Positions 25,410 to 34,653 of a stretch of 64,000 nt of DNA are shown one piece after another. The translations under genes and the position numbers were made by a program. The notes beneath the pieces were generated by a model. The model was not told where the DNA came from. It searched no databases and was given only the letters and a program-made list of their open reading frames with translations. The stretch is taken from assembly GCF_002014765.1 (NCBI RefSeq), contig NZ_MUYT01000015.1, forward strand, positions 38,194 through 102,193. Reading direction: 5' to 3'. Origin of the DNA: Lwoffella lincolnii (GTDB lineage Bacteria > Pseudomonadota > Gammaproteobacteria > Pseudomonadales > Moraxellaceae). Position 1 is the stretch's first letter. The number at the start of each line of letters is the position of its first letter.

Positions 25410-26954
25410 ATGTCTCACTTCTCACTGACCAAACTTACCCTTGGTGTTACCACCGCTTTAACATCATCTTTGAGCTTTGCCGCTGCCATGGACCGCTCAG
25501 GGCAAGATGTGACCGCTTTTTTACAAGATGGCACTTACGCCGAAGCCGTTTATACTCATATCGATGCCAATGTTACAGGTCATGATAATGCTCACTTAAC
25601 AATTGACGACCTAAAAAAATACACAAAAGGCAATCCTGTGAATGATGCCGCCAAAGAATATGATTTTTTTCGTTACGGCGTTAAAGCAGATGTGAATGAC
25701 ACCTTTAGCGTGGGTGTCTTATATGACGAGCCGTTTGGTGCAGCGGCTCAATATGAAGGTAATAGTAATTTTGTCACTGAAAGCGCTGATTCAACTTATG
25801 CTGCCTTGGTTGCAGGCACACCTTTGGCACTTAAACCCAGAGCTGAAATCGTTCAGACTGCTCAACAATACCAAAATGCTGGTAGTCTGATTAAGCGACA
25901 AATTGCCAGTTTTGTCAAAAAAGAATTAACCGAAGCTGTCAAACTACAAATCCGTGCCCAAAATTCAAACTTACCTGCTAATCAAGTCAATGAATTGGCT
26001 AGAAAGGCGGTTACTGAGAAAGTTGTTGACGATGCATTGAACAAAATCGTCGCTGTCGGCAATATTGCAAAAACTGCTGAAACTCACGAAGGTCAAGGTA
26101 CCAATGTTGAAATTCGCACCAACAACCTAACCATGTTAGTCGGTGCCAAATTTGGTGCTAATAAAAATTTGCAAATCTATGGCGGTCCTGCCCTACAACA
26201 AGTCAAAGCAGATGTGGCGTTACGTGGGCCTGCCTATCTGACTTCAGCTGGCTACGATGCTCACGTCAGCCCACAAACAAAGCTCGGCTGGGTGGCAGGT
26301 GCCGCTTATAGCATTCCTGAGATTGCCTTTAGAGCCGCTGTGACGTATCGTTCTGAAATTGATTATGAAGCACCGATTGGTGAAAGCTTACCTTCTTTAA
26401 ATTATCTGTCTCCCACCATGAAATCAGGCATTGAGGCAAATGTGGTGAATGCAGATAAAGTCAAAATCACCACGCCACAATCAGTGAACTTCAACCTACA
26501 GACTGGCATCAGTCGTGAACATCAATTATTAGGTACGCTTGATGTGCGTTGGGTACCTTGGAGTGACTTTAAAATCACTCCGCCTTTATATCATGCCGCA
26601 TCTAAAGTCCAATATCCTAAAGGGTTAAATTTGGTTCAATACAGCAAAGACCAATGGAAAGTGGATTTGGGACTGGGCAAACGCTTTAATGACAAACTCT
26701 CAGGCTCGGTTAATGTGGGCTGGGACTCTGGTGCTGGTAACCCTGTCAGTTCATTAGGTCCTGTCAATGGCTATTACAGCGTTGGTGGTGGGGTGAAGTA
26801 CAATTTCACACCTGAGTGGGCATTATCTGTTGGTGGCAAATACTTAAAATTTGGTGATGCCACTGCCGAATTACCTAATGGTAAAGTCGTGGGTGAATTT
26901 AAAGATAACGATGGCTATGCCGTGGGTGTGAAGCTTGCTTATCAAGGCAAATAG
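25410..26954 (+). CDS. FadL/TodX-family outer membrane protein
   Basis: A 514-residue outer-membrane beta-barrel of the FadL family, which takes up long-chain fatty acids or other hydrophobic compounds. A signal peptide ends near SSLSFAA and the mature protein begins AMDRSGQDVTAF. Later strands such as FRAAVTYRSEIDY and GVKLAYQGK at the C-terminus are typical, and the last residues alternate as in barrel proteins. A long Ala/Gln-rich insertion around residues 130-215 looks helical. Start 25410 has AAGGAAG upstream; the frame opens at 25347. Moraxella OMP E is a FadL homologue, so this may be its counterpart. A terminator follows. Confidence 0.88.
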   Translation: MSHFSLTKLTLGVTTALTSSLSFAAAMDRSGQDVTAFLQDGTYAEAVYTHIDANVTGHDNAHLTIDDLKKYTKGNPVNDAAKEYDFFRYGVKADVNDTFSVGVLYDEPFGAAAQYEGNSNFVTESADSTYAALVAGTPLALKPRAEIVQTAQQYQNAGSLIKRQIASFVKKELTEAVKLQIRAQNSNLPANQVNELARKAVTEKVVDDALNKIVAVGNIAKTAETHEGQGTNVEIRTNNLTMLVGAKFGANKNLQIYGGPALQQVKADVALRGPAYLTSAGYDAHVSPQTKLGWVAGAAYSIPEIAFRAAVTYRSEIDYEAPIGESLPSLNYLSPTMKSGIEANVVNADKVKITTPQSVNFNLQTGISREHQLLGTLDVRWVPWSDFKITPPLYHAASKVQYPKGLNLVQYSKDQWKVDLGLGKRFNDKLSGSVNVGWDSGAGNPVSSLGPVNGYYSVGGGVKYNFTPEWALSVGGKYLKFGDATAELPNGKVVGEFKDNDGYAVGVKLAYQGK

Positions 26955-26987
26955 CTTATCAAGATAAATGATTTATTAAGATAAATA
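26937..26987 (+). repeat. 17-base period repeat spanning the stop of the FadL gene
   Basis: GCTTATCAAGGCAAATA, GCTTATCAAGATAAATG and ATTTATTAAGATAAATA follow each other without gaps. The first copy is the last codons and stop region of the gene. Confidence 0.85.
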
Positions 26988-27002
26988 ACTGCCCATTTGT
27001 CT

Positions 27003-27032
27003 AAAAACAGCTCATTATTGAGCTGTTTTTTT
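27003..27032 (+). terminator. Intrinsic terminator after the FadL gene
   Basis: Perfect 12-base arms AAAAACAGCTCA and TGAGCTGTTTTT with a 4-base loop and a T run. Confidence 0.92.
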
Positions 27033-27109
27033 GTCTGTTATTTAAAAATATTATTGTATAATAACACCATTCATACCTTGTCTTAACCATCAGCATCATC
27101 AGGCATTTT

Positions 27110-28015
27110 ATGCTAGAGTTACGCCACTTATACACTTTAACCGCATTGCGTTCTCATGGCTCTTTGGCAGCTGCTGCTGATGAGCTACATGTAACGGCTT
27201 CGGCGGTTTCGCATCAACTCAAAGAACTTGAAGGTTATTATGGTGTCAACCTGATCAACCGCAGTCGCCCTGTCAGCTTTACCCCTGCTGGCAATGAAGT
27301 ATTAAAGCTTGCTGATAAAATTTTACCGCATGTTACCAAGACCAAAACCGCCATTCATCGATTGGCACATGGACAGACAGGACGGTTACGTTTGGCATCA
27401 GAATGCCACAGCTGTTTTGATTGGCTAATGCCAATATTAAATGCCTATCGACAAACGTGGACAGATGTGGAGTTGGATTTTGCCAGTGGTTTTGAGCCAG
27501 ACCCACATCAGCTATTATTAGATGAAGAAATTGACGTACTGATTACCACACACAACGCCCCGATAACAGGCATTCAATATCAGTTTTTGTTTGAATACGA
27601 AAGCCGTTTGACACTCGCCCCCACCCATTCATTGGCAGATAAGTCTGACATACAGCCCAATGATTTATCAGACCAAACACTCATCGCCTATCCTGTTGAT
27701 AGCAACCGCTTAGATGTGATTGCTCATTTTTTGAACCCTGCTCAAGTAACACCAGCCCATATCCGTACCACAGAGTTAACGCCCATGCTCATACAGTTGG
27801 TTGCCAGTGAGCGAGGCGTGGCGGCACTGCCTGACTGGGTGGTGAAAGATTATGAAAAAAAAGGTTGGGTGGTCTCAAAACCTTTAGGCAAAGGAGTCAT
27901 GTGTCAGTTGTATGCTGCCACTCGCAGTCATAGCCAAGAAGTTCCTTATATGCAAGGGTTTGCTGAGTTGTTGACTTCAATGGTAGGCCACACCCTAGCA
28001 AATGCCACACTCTAG
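27110..28015 (+). CDS. metR: LysR-type regulator of methionine genes (MetR)
   Basis: A 301-residue LysR-family activator. The N-terminal helix-turn-helix reads SLAAAADELHVTASAVSHQL, and the effector domain carries LRLASECHSCFDWLMPIL, which corresponds to the IAIECHSC motif of E. coli MetR, plus TLIAYPVDSNRLDVIAHFL and AALPDWVV. MetR activates metE/metH-type genes with homocysteine as co-effector. No met gene lies in this window, so targets are elsewhere. It converges on tsaD, with only a tandem repeat between them. Confidence 0.9.
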   Translation: MLELRHLYTLTALRSHGSLAAAADELHVTASAVSHQLKELEGYYGVNLINRSRPVSFTPAGNEVLKLADKILPHVTKTKTAIHRLAHGQTGRLRLASECHSCFDWLMPILNAYRQTWTDVELDFASGFEPDPHQLLLDEEIDVLITTHNAPITGIQYQFLFEYESRLTLAPTHSLADKSDIQPNDLSDQTLIAYPVDSNRLDVIAHFLNPAQVTPAHIRTTELTPMLIQLVASERGVAALPDWVVKDYEKKGWVVSKPLGKGVMCQLYAATRSHSQEVPYMQGFAELLTSMVGHTLANATL

Positions 28016-28050
28016 CATTGGCTTATTTGTGTTGATGTCATGCTGGTTCA

Positions 28051-28109
28051 TTGACACTTAAACATTGGCACTTAAACATTGGCACTTAAACATTGGCACT
28101 TAAACATTG
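28051..28109. repeat. 14-base tandem repeat at the tsaD 3' end
   Basis: Four copies of TTGRCACTTAAACA followed by a partial fifth, TTGACACTTGGC. The last units enter the tsaD stop and final codons, so the array is an expansion of the gene tail into the gap before metR. Confidence 0.92.
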
Positions 28110-29143
28110 ACACTTGGCAAATCACTGATGGGCCAGCGTGGAACACAACTGACGGCTAATCCATCTTGTTGCCCTGCTTGTAAGCGTTTATAACCAGCAT
28201 AGGCAATCATTGCCCCATTGTCGGTACACAAGGCAGGCGGTGCATAATGTACTTGTGCGTTTATTTTGTTAAGGGCTTTTGTCAACTGCTCTTGTAGATA
28301 CGTATTGGCACTGACTCCGCCAGCGATGACCAAATGGGTTAAGCCAGTTTGTTTAAGGGCTTTGACGCATTTTTGTGTTAAGGTATCGACCATTGCCTGC
28401 TCAAAACTTGCGGCGATGTCTGCCCTGATTTTGCAGTCGTGGTTAGCTCCTTTGGTGTCTTTAATCAGATTATGCACAGCGGTTTTCATGCCACTAAATG
28501 AAAAATCCAATCCCTTATGTTGCATGGGTCTGGGCAAATCATAGGCGTGTCGATTGCCATTGTTTGCCAATTTGGCGATATTAGGTCCACCCGGATAAGG
28601 TAAACCCAACATTTTGGCAGTTTTATCAAAACATTCACCTGCCGCATCATCTATGGACTCGCCAAGCAGTTCATATTTACCCAAACCATGAGCCGCCAGC
28701 AGTTGTGTGTGTCCACCAGAGACCAATAAGCAGACAAACGGAAAGTTTAAGTTTGGGTTAGCGATGAGCGGAGCAAGCAGGTGTCCTTCCATGTGATGCA
28801 CACCGATGGCAGGCACGCCCAAACCATACGCCAAACTGCGACCAAATAACGCCCCTGTCATCAATGCCCCTATCAGCCCCGGCCCTTTGGTAAAGGCAAC
28901 GGCATCAATATCAGACTTGTTTAGCTCACAGTGTGCTAATAACTCATTTAACAGTGGCACAAGCTTGCGAATGTGGTCACGACTGGCAAGCTCAGGCACA
29001 ACGCCACCATAAATGGCATGTAGCTCCACTTGTGAATACAGCACCTGCCCAAGCAGTCCGTGATGTGGCTTGCTCATCTGCTCACTGTCAAAAATTGCCA
29101 GTCCTGTCTCATCACAAGATGTCTCTAATCCCAGTACTTTCAT
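28100..29143 (-). CDS. tsaD: tRNA threonylcarbamoyladenosine transferase subunit
   Basis: ATPase-fold subunit that completes t6A at position 37 of ANN-decoding tRNAs. The 347-residue protein shows VLGLETSCDETG at the N-terminus, the metal-binding HHMEGHL, SGGHTQLL, FDFSFSGMKTA-like LDFSFSGMKTAV, and VIAGGVSANTYL. The ATG at 29143 is chosen because conserved sequence begins there; the frame extends to 29203 through three CVD/LCG repeats that are not part of the family. Convergent with metR. Confidence 0.96.
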   Translation of the reverse strand: MKVLGLETSCDETGLAIFDSEQMSKPHHGLLGQVLYSQVELHAIYGGVVPELASRDHIRKLVPLLNELLAHCELNKSDIDAVAFTKGPGLIGALMTGALFGRSLAYGLGVPAIGVHHMEGHLLAPLIANPNLNFPFVCLLVSGGHTQLLAAHGLGKYELLGESIDDAAGECFDKTAKMLGLPYPGGPNIAKLANNGNRHAYDLPRPMQHKGLDFSFSGMKTAVHNLIKDTKGANHDCKIRADIAASFEQAMVDTLTQKCVKALKQTGLTHLVIAGGVSANTYLQEQLTKALNKINAQVHYAPPALCTDNGAMIAYAGYKRLQAGQQDGLAVSCVPRWPISDLPSVNV

Positions 29144-29355
29144 GCTATCCACACACTCTTTTTGTCCACACAATCTGTCTTTATCCACACAATTTTTGCC
29201 CAAATGGCTGCATCAGCCGTTATGCAAAAAGTCGCCAGTGCTGACACAATGGCGACCTTACTTGCAACCAAAGAACACAACCAAAGAACAATCAACCAAA
29301 TAACAACCAATGTTTGGCTGACCGTTTGATTCATTCAGTGGCATTATCTGACCAA

Positions 29356-29922
29356 TTACTTGATGACCTGACCAGTCATATAGTCAACCGCTGCTTTTAA
29401 CTCTGCGTCTGTTGCATCGTTGGCAGTGGCACGAGGTGGCATCGCCCCTTTGCCATTGATGACGCTTTGATATAAGACATCTTGACCTTGTGCCAAGCGA
29501 GCTTGCCAAGCAGCTGCGTCATCTAGCTTAGGAGCACCTGCCACACCAGCGTTATGACATACTGAACATTTGCTGTCGTATAGCTCTTTACCCACGCCTG
29601 CTGCCGCTGCTTGTACATCACCCCCTGCATCGGTAGCGGTGGGTTCGGTGGTGGCTGCTGATTCTGGCGGTTCACTTACGGTATCAGCTGTTGCCACGGC
29701 AGTGTCAGCAGGTGGGGTGTTGGCAGTGATGGTGGCAGGTTCATCAAGCACTGGCTCTGGGGTGGCTTCACGAGCGGCGGCGGCGGCTTCATCAACTTTA
29801 TCAACGGCGGCGGTATGTTCATTACTGCCACCACATGCAGTCAATGCCAATATCATTGCCAATGTACCACTTTTACAGGCTAAGGCAAGTTTATTTGATT
29901 GGGTGGGTTGCGTTGTTTTCAT
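29356..29922 (-). CDS. Cytochrome c5-like lipoprotein
   Basis: A 188-residue exported c-type cytochrome. The signal sequence ends in a lipobox (LALTAC, Cys about residue 31), so the protein should be lipid-anchored. An Ala/Glu/Pro/Thr-rich tether of about 70 residues follows, then one haem domain with CSVCH and a likely axial Met in GAMPPRATAND, the pattern of cytochrome c5. It probably carries electrons in the periplasm between respiratory complexes; the partner is unknown. The 29923-30121 gap before the nuclease shows nothing clear. Confidence 0.88.
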   Translation of the reverse strand: MKTTQPTQSNKLALACKSGTLAMILALTACGGSNEHTAAVDKVDEAAAAAREATPEPVLDEPATITANTPPADTAVATADTVSEPPESAATTEPTATDAGGDVQAAAAGVGKELYDSKCSVCHNAGVAGAPKLDDAAAWQARLAQGQDVLYQSVINGKGAMPPRATANDATDAELKAAVDYMTGQVIK

Positions 29923-30121
29923 AACTTTATCCTTTTATCTACATAAGCATTTTATGCACATAAGCATTTATTAAAATCACAATTTATTAAAACCACAATG
30001 TTTATATTGCTATCATAACATAATTTATCAGATGCTACCAATGCTTGGGATAAGGCGTGTTATACTACTTGTTATAATGTGATACCTGAAGTTTGCAATG
30101 TAATATTTACAATGTGATACG

Positions 30122-31015
30122 ATGATGATGTTGATAAATAAGATATGCCAAGTGGGGGCGGTTTTTGGGTGTGTGTTGTTCATGCTGGTGTTGCCCATGA
30201 TTGCCCATGCCCAGCCGTTTGCTGATTGTCAAAAGATGTTTGCCATGGGGCAACCACCAGCTTATTCACAGGATAAGTTGACTGTACAGACTGTACCGCT
30301 TTGTTTTTCTGGCTTTGCGGTGATGTATTCAGGGGTGGCACGCACGCCGTTATGGTCTGCAGAGTATCTTGACCGTCGGCGATTGACAGCGGCTGGCAAG
30401 CTTGAGCGTCGTGATAACTTCCATGCAGAAAGCCGTCTACCGATTAACAAGCAAGCAACTTTGGCTGACTATAAAGGCAGTGGTTATGACAGGGGGCATA
30501 TGGCACCCAATGCAGACATGGCAACGCTGACCCAACAATATGAAAGCTTTAGCCTTGCCAACATCACCCCACAAACGCCTGAGTTAAACCGTTATGTTTG
30601 GCGAGATGTTGAGAGCCATACCCGTTATCTGACCCAAAAGCATGGCTCAGCGTATGTGGTAACAGGTGTGGGCTATGCCACAGCAAACTTGACCCAGATT
30701 AATGGGCGTGTGCTTGTTCCCAGTCATTTATTTAAAGCCGTTTATGTGCCAGAATTGAACCAAGCAGCCGCTTATTATGCCAGTAATGATGCGTCTGGGC
30801 GGGTGGTGGTCGTTAGCCTTGATGAGCTGGCGATGCTGACAGGCATAGATGCCATGCCTGCACTGGATAAAGCGGTGAAAGCTCAAGCGATGCTGTTGTC
30901 ATTGTCCAATCAACATTCAGACGCACAACATGATGACATGACAGCTCAAGATGCCCCTTGGTGGATCATTGTCATCACCAAAGTGGTGCGGTGGCTATTG
31001 CACCAGTTGGGTTAA
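30122..31015 (+). CDS. Secreted DNA/RNA non-specific endonuclease
   Basis: A 297-residue nuclease of the NucA/NucM beta-beta-alpha-metal family. The catalytic motif is DRGHMAPNADM, preceded by the LADYKGSGY segment; AsnIle in ANITPQTPELN is a further family mark. A hydrophobic N-terminal signal (VGAVFGCVLFMLVLPMIAHA) predicts export. It likely degrades extracellular or periplasmic nucleic acid. The last 20 residues are hydrophobic and rich in Trp. Three ATG codons in a row blur the exact start. The small gene at 31098 follows. Confidence 0.92.
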   Translation: MMMLINKICQVGAVFGCVLFMLVLPMIAHAQPFADCQKMFAMGQPPAYSQDKLTVQTVPLCFSGFAVMYSGVARTPLWSAEYLDRRRLTAAGKLERRDNFHAESRLPINKQATLADYKGSGYDRGHMAPNADMATLTQQYESFSLANITPQTPELNRYVWRDVESHTRYLTQKHGSAYVVTGVGYATANLTQINGRVLVPSHLFKAVYVPELNQAAAYYASNDASGRVVVVSLDELAMLTGIDAMPALDKAVKAQAMLLSLSNQHSDAQHDDMTAQDAPWWIIVITKVVRWLLHQLG

Positions 31016-31097
31016 TCCGTGGGTTTTGTTCAATATTTTTAGCCATCTGCTCAGTATTTTGGGCATCAAATGTCAGTCAGGTTGGTGGAGAGATGCC

Positions 31098-31361
31098 ATG
31101 ATAGACCCTTATCAAAACAATGCCCAAAGCATGCAGGTGGGCAACCTTATCATTGAAAATCAAGAAGACAAAATCAGCATCTATGGTGATATTGACTTGT
31201 ACCAAAATGCCCAAGGATTAAAAGATGCCAAAACGCTACAGACATTGATAAACCGCATTGTGCAGGTGTTAGGAACACAGCATTTTACCACCAATCATGA
31301 GCCACAGAGTCAAACTACTCTGTCCTTAAACACCCAACAAGTCAGCAATCCTTTTTTGTAA
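31098..31361 (+). CDS. Hypothetical protein, 87 aa
   Basis: A small acidic soluble protein (MIDPYQNNAQSMQVGN...) that I do not recognise. GGTGGAG lies 8 bases before the ATG at 31098, good support for translation. The longer frame from 30951 overlaps the nuclease gene and is not supported. It follows the nuclease by 82 bases on the same strand. A partner role is conceivable but nothing shows it. A possible terminator follows. Confidence 0.6.
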   Translation: MIDPYQNNAQSMQVGNLIIENQEDKISIYGDIDLYQNAQGLKDAKTLQTLINRIVQVLGTQHFTTNHEPQSQTTLSLNTQQVSNPFL

Positions 31362-31381
31362 TCTACAGGGTTAACTTGACA

Positions 31382-31429
31382 AAAAATCCAATAAATAAAT
31401 AATTTGAAAGGTTCAATCATTGGGTTTTT
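31382..31429. terminator. Possible bidirectional terminator
   Basis: AAAAATCCAAT and ATTGGGTTTTT can pair with one wobble, but the loop is long (about 26 bases). It lies between two convergent genes. Confidence 0.35.
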
Positions 31430-31456
31430 GATGTCATGTCAAATTTTATATAAATT

Positions 31457-33118
31457 TTACATGTTAGGATAGTTCGGTCCACCACCCCCTTCTGGCGTTA
31501 CCCAAGTGATGTTTTGTGATGGGTCTTTGATGTCGCATGTTTTGCAATGCACGCAGTTTTGGGCATTGATGACAAATTCAGCACCATCTGCTTTTTGTAC
31601 CACTTCATACACCCCAGCAGGGCAGTAACGCTGGGCAGGCTCAGCATAAATAGGTAAGTTTACTCCAATCGGCACACTCGAATCGGTTAATTTTAGATGC
31701 ACAGGCTGGTCTTCGGCATGGTTGGTGTTGGATATGAACACCGAAGACAGCTTATCAAAGGTCAGCTTGCCATCAGATTTGGGATATTTTGGTATAAACG
31801 CATGTGCTGAGCGTTCTAGTTGAGAATAATCTGGCGTGGTGTCATTGATGGTCAATGGCATCTTACCACCCAAAAGGTTATGCTCAACAAACGTAAAACC
31901 ACCGCCCATAAACATTCCCATGCGGTGCGTGGCAGCGGCAAAGTTGCGAGCTTCATAATTATCTTGATACAACCAAGAGTCTTGATACAGTGTGGTATAA
32001 GCGATGACTTCGTCATGCTGGCGACCAGCACTGACCGCTTCATAAATGGCTTCAGCCGCCAACATGCCTGATTTCATTGACGTGTGTGTGCCTTTAATTT
32101 TGGCGGCGTTTAAAAATCCTGCATCATCACCAACCAGTACCCCACCAGGGAAGGTCAGTTTGGGCAGTGAGTTTAACCCACCTTTGACCAATGCCCTTGC
32201 ACCATAGGACACCCGTGTGCCTCCTTGTAAAATATCACGGATAACAGGGTGGGTTTTTAGTCGTTGTAGTTCGTCAAAGGGGGACATGTATGGGTTATGG
32301 TAAGACAAATCGATGACCATGCCAAAGCTGACTTGGTTGTTTTCATCATGATACAACCACCAGCCTCCTGTTGAACCAGTCTCGGTCAATGGCCAGCCCA
32401 AGCCGTGCATCACCAAACCTTCTTGATGTTTTTCAGGTTTGATGTCCCACAGCTCTTTAAGTCCGATGCCATAATGTTGCGGGTCGGTGTCTTTATCCAG
32501 ATGAAAACGACTGATTAAGCGTTTGCCCAGATGCCCACGGCAACCTTCGGCAAATACCGTATATTTGGCAAGTAGCTCATAGCCGGGTTCATAGCCAGCT
32601 TTATGTGAGCCGTCTGCTGCCACCCCCATATCACCTGTCAACACACCTTTGACTGAGCCATCATCGTTATACAATATTTCAGCAGCAGCAAACCCAGGGA
32701 ACATCATCACGTCAAGTTCTTCGGCTTGCTCCGCCAGCCAACGCACCACATTGCCCAATGAAACAATGTAGTTGCCTTCATTGTGCATGGGTTTGGGTAT
32801 CAAAGCATCAGGCACTCGGGTGGCTTTGGTGGCAGAACGTAAATAGTAAAATTGGTCTTCGGTTGCTGTTACACGCACAGGGGCATTTTTGCTTTTCCAA
32901 TCTGGGATAAGCTCGTCTAATGCCCTTGGCTCAATCACCGCACCTGACAAAATATGAGCCCCAAACTCAGAACCTTTTTCAACCACACAAACCATAAACT
33001 CTTCATTGCCTGCTTGTTGTGCCAGCTGACGTAAGCGAATGGCAGTAGACAATCCAGCAGGTCCACCACCGACGACGACAACATCGAATTCCATCGACTC
33101 TCGTTCTATAGCCTGCAT
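31457..33118 (-). CDS. Electron transfer flavoprotein-ubiquinone oxidoreductase
   Basis: Passes electrons from ETF to ubiquinone during fatty-acid and amino-acid oxidation. The 553-residue protein begins with the FAD-binding FDVVVVGGGPAGLSTAIRL, has GAHILSGAVIEPRALDELIP and GCRGHLGKRLISRF, and ends with a 4Fe-4S site whose cysteines are in CPAGVYEV and CVHCKTCDIKDP. The C-terminal WVTPEGGGGPNYPNM is typical. The first 8 residues (MQAIERES) may or may not be translated since another ATG follows. ETF subunits themselves are not in the window. Confidence 0.96.
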   Translation of the reverse strand: MQAIERESMEFDVVVVGGGPAGLSTAIRLRQLAQQAGNEEFMVCVVEKGSEFGAHILSGAVIEPRALDELIPDWKSKNAPVRVTATEDQFYYLRSATKATRVPDALIPKPMHNEGNYIVSLGNVVRWLAEQAEELDVMMFPGFAAAEILYNDDGSVKGVLTGDMGVAADGSHKAGYEPGYELLAKYTVFAEGCRGHLGKRLISRFHLDKDTDPQHYGIGLKELWDIKPEKHQEGLVMHGLGWPLTETGSTGGWWLYHDENNQVSFGMVIDLSYHNPYMSPFDELQRLKTHPVIRDILQGGTRVSYGARALVKGGLNSLPKLTFPGGVLVGDDAGFLNAAKIKGTHTSMKSGMLAAEAIYEAVSAGRQHDEVIAYTTLYQDSWLYQDNYEARNFAAATHRMGMFMGGGFTFVEHNLLGGKMPLTINDTTPDYSQLERSAHAFIPKYPKSDGKLTFDKLSSVFISNTNHAEDQPVHLKLTDSSVPIGVNLPIYAEPAQRYCPAGVYEVVQKADGAEFVINAQNCVHCKTCDIKDPSQNITWVTPEGGGGPNYPNM

Positions 33119-33341
33119 AATAACTCCTTATAATTTATAATCAATTTTCTGTATATGGTTGTTAAAACGTTTGGTAAATTTAATAAAAACATCACATTCA
33201 TCAGCTATTATAAAAGATAAACATCATTTTCACGAAAAATATGCTATAAAAGCGTGACTAAAGGGTTACTGAATTTTTAGATGACATATTTTCTTTATCA
33301 ACATCAGCAATAAACATGAATGCCATCAACCATAACAGGGT

Positions 33342-34337
33342 ATGTCCTTAGCCATGTCAAAAACCAACCTTTTGCTTGATGCTCACCTATTACGTATCGC
33401 ATGCACAACACCGACAGCAGATAGCCCCATCGGTGTGTTTGATTCGGGGGTAGGTGGTCTATCGGTATATCGACACTTACGCCAACAACTGCCTTACGAG
33501 CGTTATCTGTATTATGCCGATACCAAGCATGTCCCCTATGGCAGTCGCACCGCCGAAGACATCAACCATTTGACCTTAACTGGCATTGATTGGTTAATAG
33601 CGCAGGGGTGCAAGCTGGTGGTGGTGGCGTGTAACAGTGCTTCTGCCCATGCGTTGAATCAAGCACGCTTGCGATATCTAACCATACCCATCGTGGGTCT
33701 TGTGCCAGCATTAAAACCTGCTTTGGCTTATGTGCAAGCCAAAAACGCCCAACTGACCCAAGCATCTGCCAACTTGAGCAACCACTTGAGCAGCCATGTG
33801 GCAGTATTGGCAACCATGGCAACCTTGCATGGACAACTACTTAATGATGTGATGGCTCAATTTGCCACACCCTATGGCATCAGGGTGAGTAGATGGTATG
33901 AACCAGCGTTAGTGCCTTGGGTAGAGAGGGGCATGCCACCGACAGATGCCACCGCTGAGCGACTTCGTAAGATGCTGATGCAATTTGCCAAACAAGGGGT
34001 ACAAGCCATTGTGCTGGGCTGTACGCATTATCCATTTTTTAAGGAATTTTTATTAAATCAAATGGTGGTTCAAGGACATGACATGGCGTTGTTTGACTCT
34101 GGCGATGCCGTCGCACGGCGAGTGAAGCAATTATTGGCTGAGCAAGGCTTATTGATAGCACAAAAAAACATACCACAAAAAAACACCTTAGCGGTCAGCA
34201 ACCACTTTGGCAATCGACACAGCAAACCCAATCCACATCAGTTGCAATTTTTTGCCACGGCAATGACGCAAGGCTTGAGTGAATTGGTGATAAAGCTCTG
34301 TGGTGAAGAGGTGATGGTTGATGCCATTGATGGTTGA
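33342..34337 (+). CDS. murI: Glutamate racemase
   Basis: Supplies D-glutamate for peptidoglycan. The 331-residue protein has both catalytic cysteines in context, VVACNSASAHAL and VLGCTHYPFF, and the N-terminal IGVFDSGVGGLSV and YYADTKHVPYG. It is longer than usual (about 265-285 residues) through an N-terminal extension of about 28 residues and a C-terminal insertion around KNTLAVSNHFGNRHSKPNP. The gene tail is tandemly repeated across the stop codon. Confidence 0.96.
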   Translation: MSLAMSKTNLLLDAHLLRIACTTPTADSPIGVFDSGVGGLSVYRHLRQQLPYERYLYYADTKHVPYGSRTAEDINHLTLTGIDWLIAQGCKLVVVACNSASAHALNQARLRYLTIPIVGLVPALKPALAYVQAKNAQLTQASANLSNHLSSHVAVLATMATLHGQLLNDVMAQFATPYGIRVSRWYEPALVPWVERGMPPTDATAERLRKMLMQFAKQGVQAIVLGCTHYPFFKEFLLNQMVVQGHDMALFDSGDAVARRVKQLLAEQGLLIAQKNIPQKNTLAVSNHFGNRHSKPNPHQLQFFATAMTQGLSELVIKLCGEEVMVDAIDG

Positions 34338-34360
34338 TAAAAATGATGGTTGATAAAATT
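34312..34360 (+). repeat. Repeat spanning the murI stop codon
   Basis: GATGGTTGAT at 34312, then two adjacent 16-base copies GATGGTTGATAAAAAT (34329) and GATGGTTGATAAAATT (34345). The stop codon lies in the second. Confidence 0.85.
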
Positions 34361-34653
34361 AGGATTAAATAAGAATGATGGGTCGATTAAAAAAGTGACA
34401 CAAAACAAATGATACAAAAAAATTGATAAATGTTTGTCATTTGCCATTCGCATTTTGCTGGGGCTATGTTAGAATTTTATATTTAACTTAATAACAGTAC
34501 GGTATTGATAAATAACACGGTTTGTTTTATTTATCGTTTTTTATCGTCTTTGTTTTTTGGGCATGGTGTACCATTTAGCCATTTGAAAATGGCCATTTAA
34601 AAATTTAGCACCTTGCCAATCTCGCTAACTGCTTTTTGTTTCCATCAGTCACC
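34361..34653. other. AT-rich intergenic stretch after murI
   Basis: About 290 bases, very AT-rich, with T-rich runs at 34500-34560. No gene, terminator with convincing stem, or RNA gene is visible. It presumably contains the promoter of the following gene. Confidence 0.5.

Noticed and set aside
29190..29200. TTATCCACA, an exact DnaA-box sequence, upstream of tsaD
   Set aside because: Only one exact copy is present, the others in the repeat differ, and there is no AT-rich unwinding region, dnaA or dnaN nearby, so an origin is not supported.
29140..29334. A 64-codon hydrophobic frame whose stop overlaps the tsaD start as ATGA
   Set aside because: The overlap looks like translational coupling, but the frame has no ribosome-binding site, is partly made of repeated TTGGTTGT and GTGTGGATAA units, and resembles no family I know.
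30951..31097. Upstream part of the 136-codon frame after the nuclease gene
   Set aside because: It overlaps the nuclease coding sequence in another frame; the ATG at 31098 has a good ribosome-binding site.
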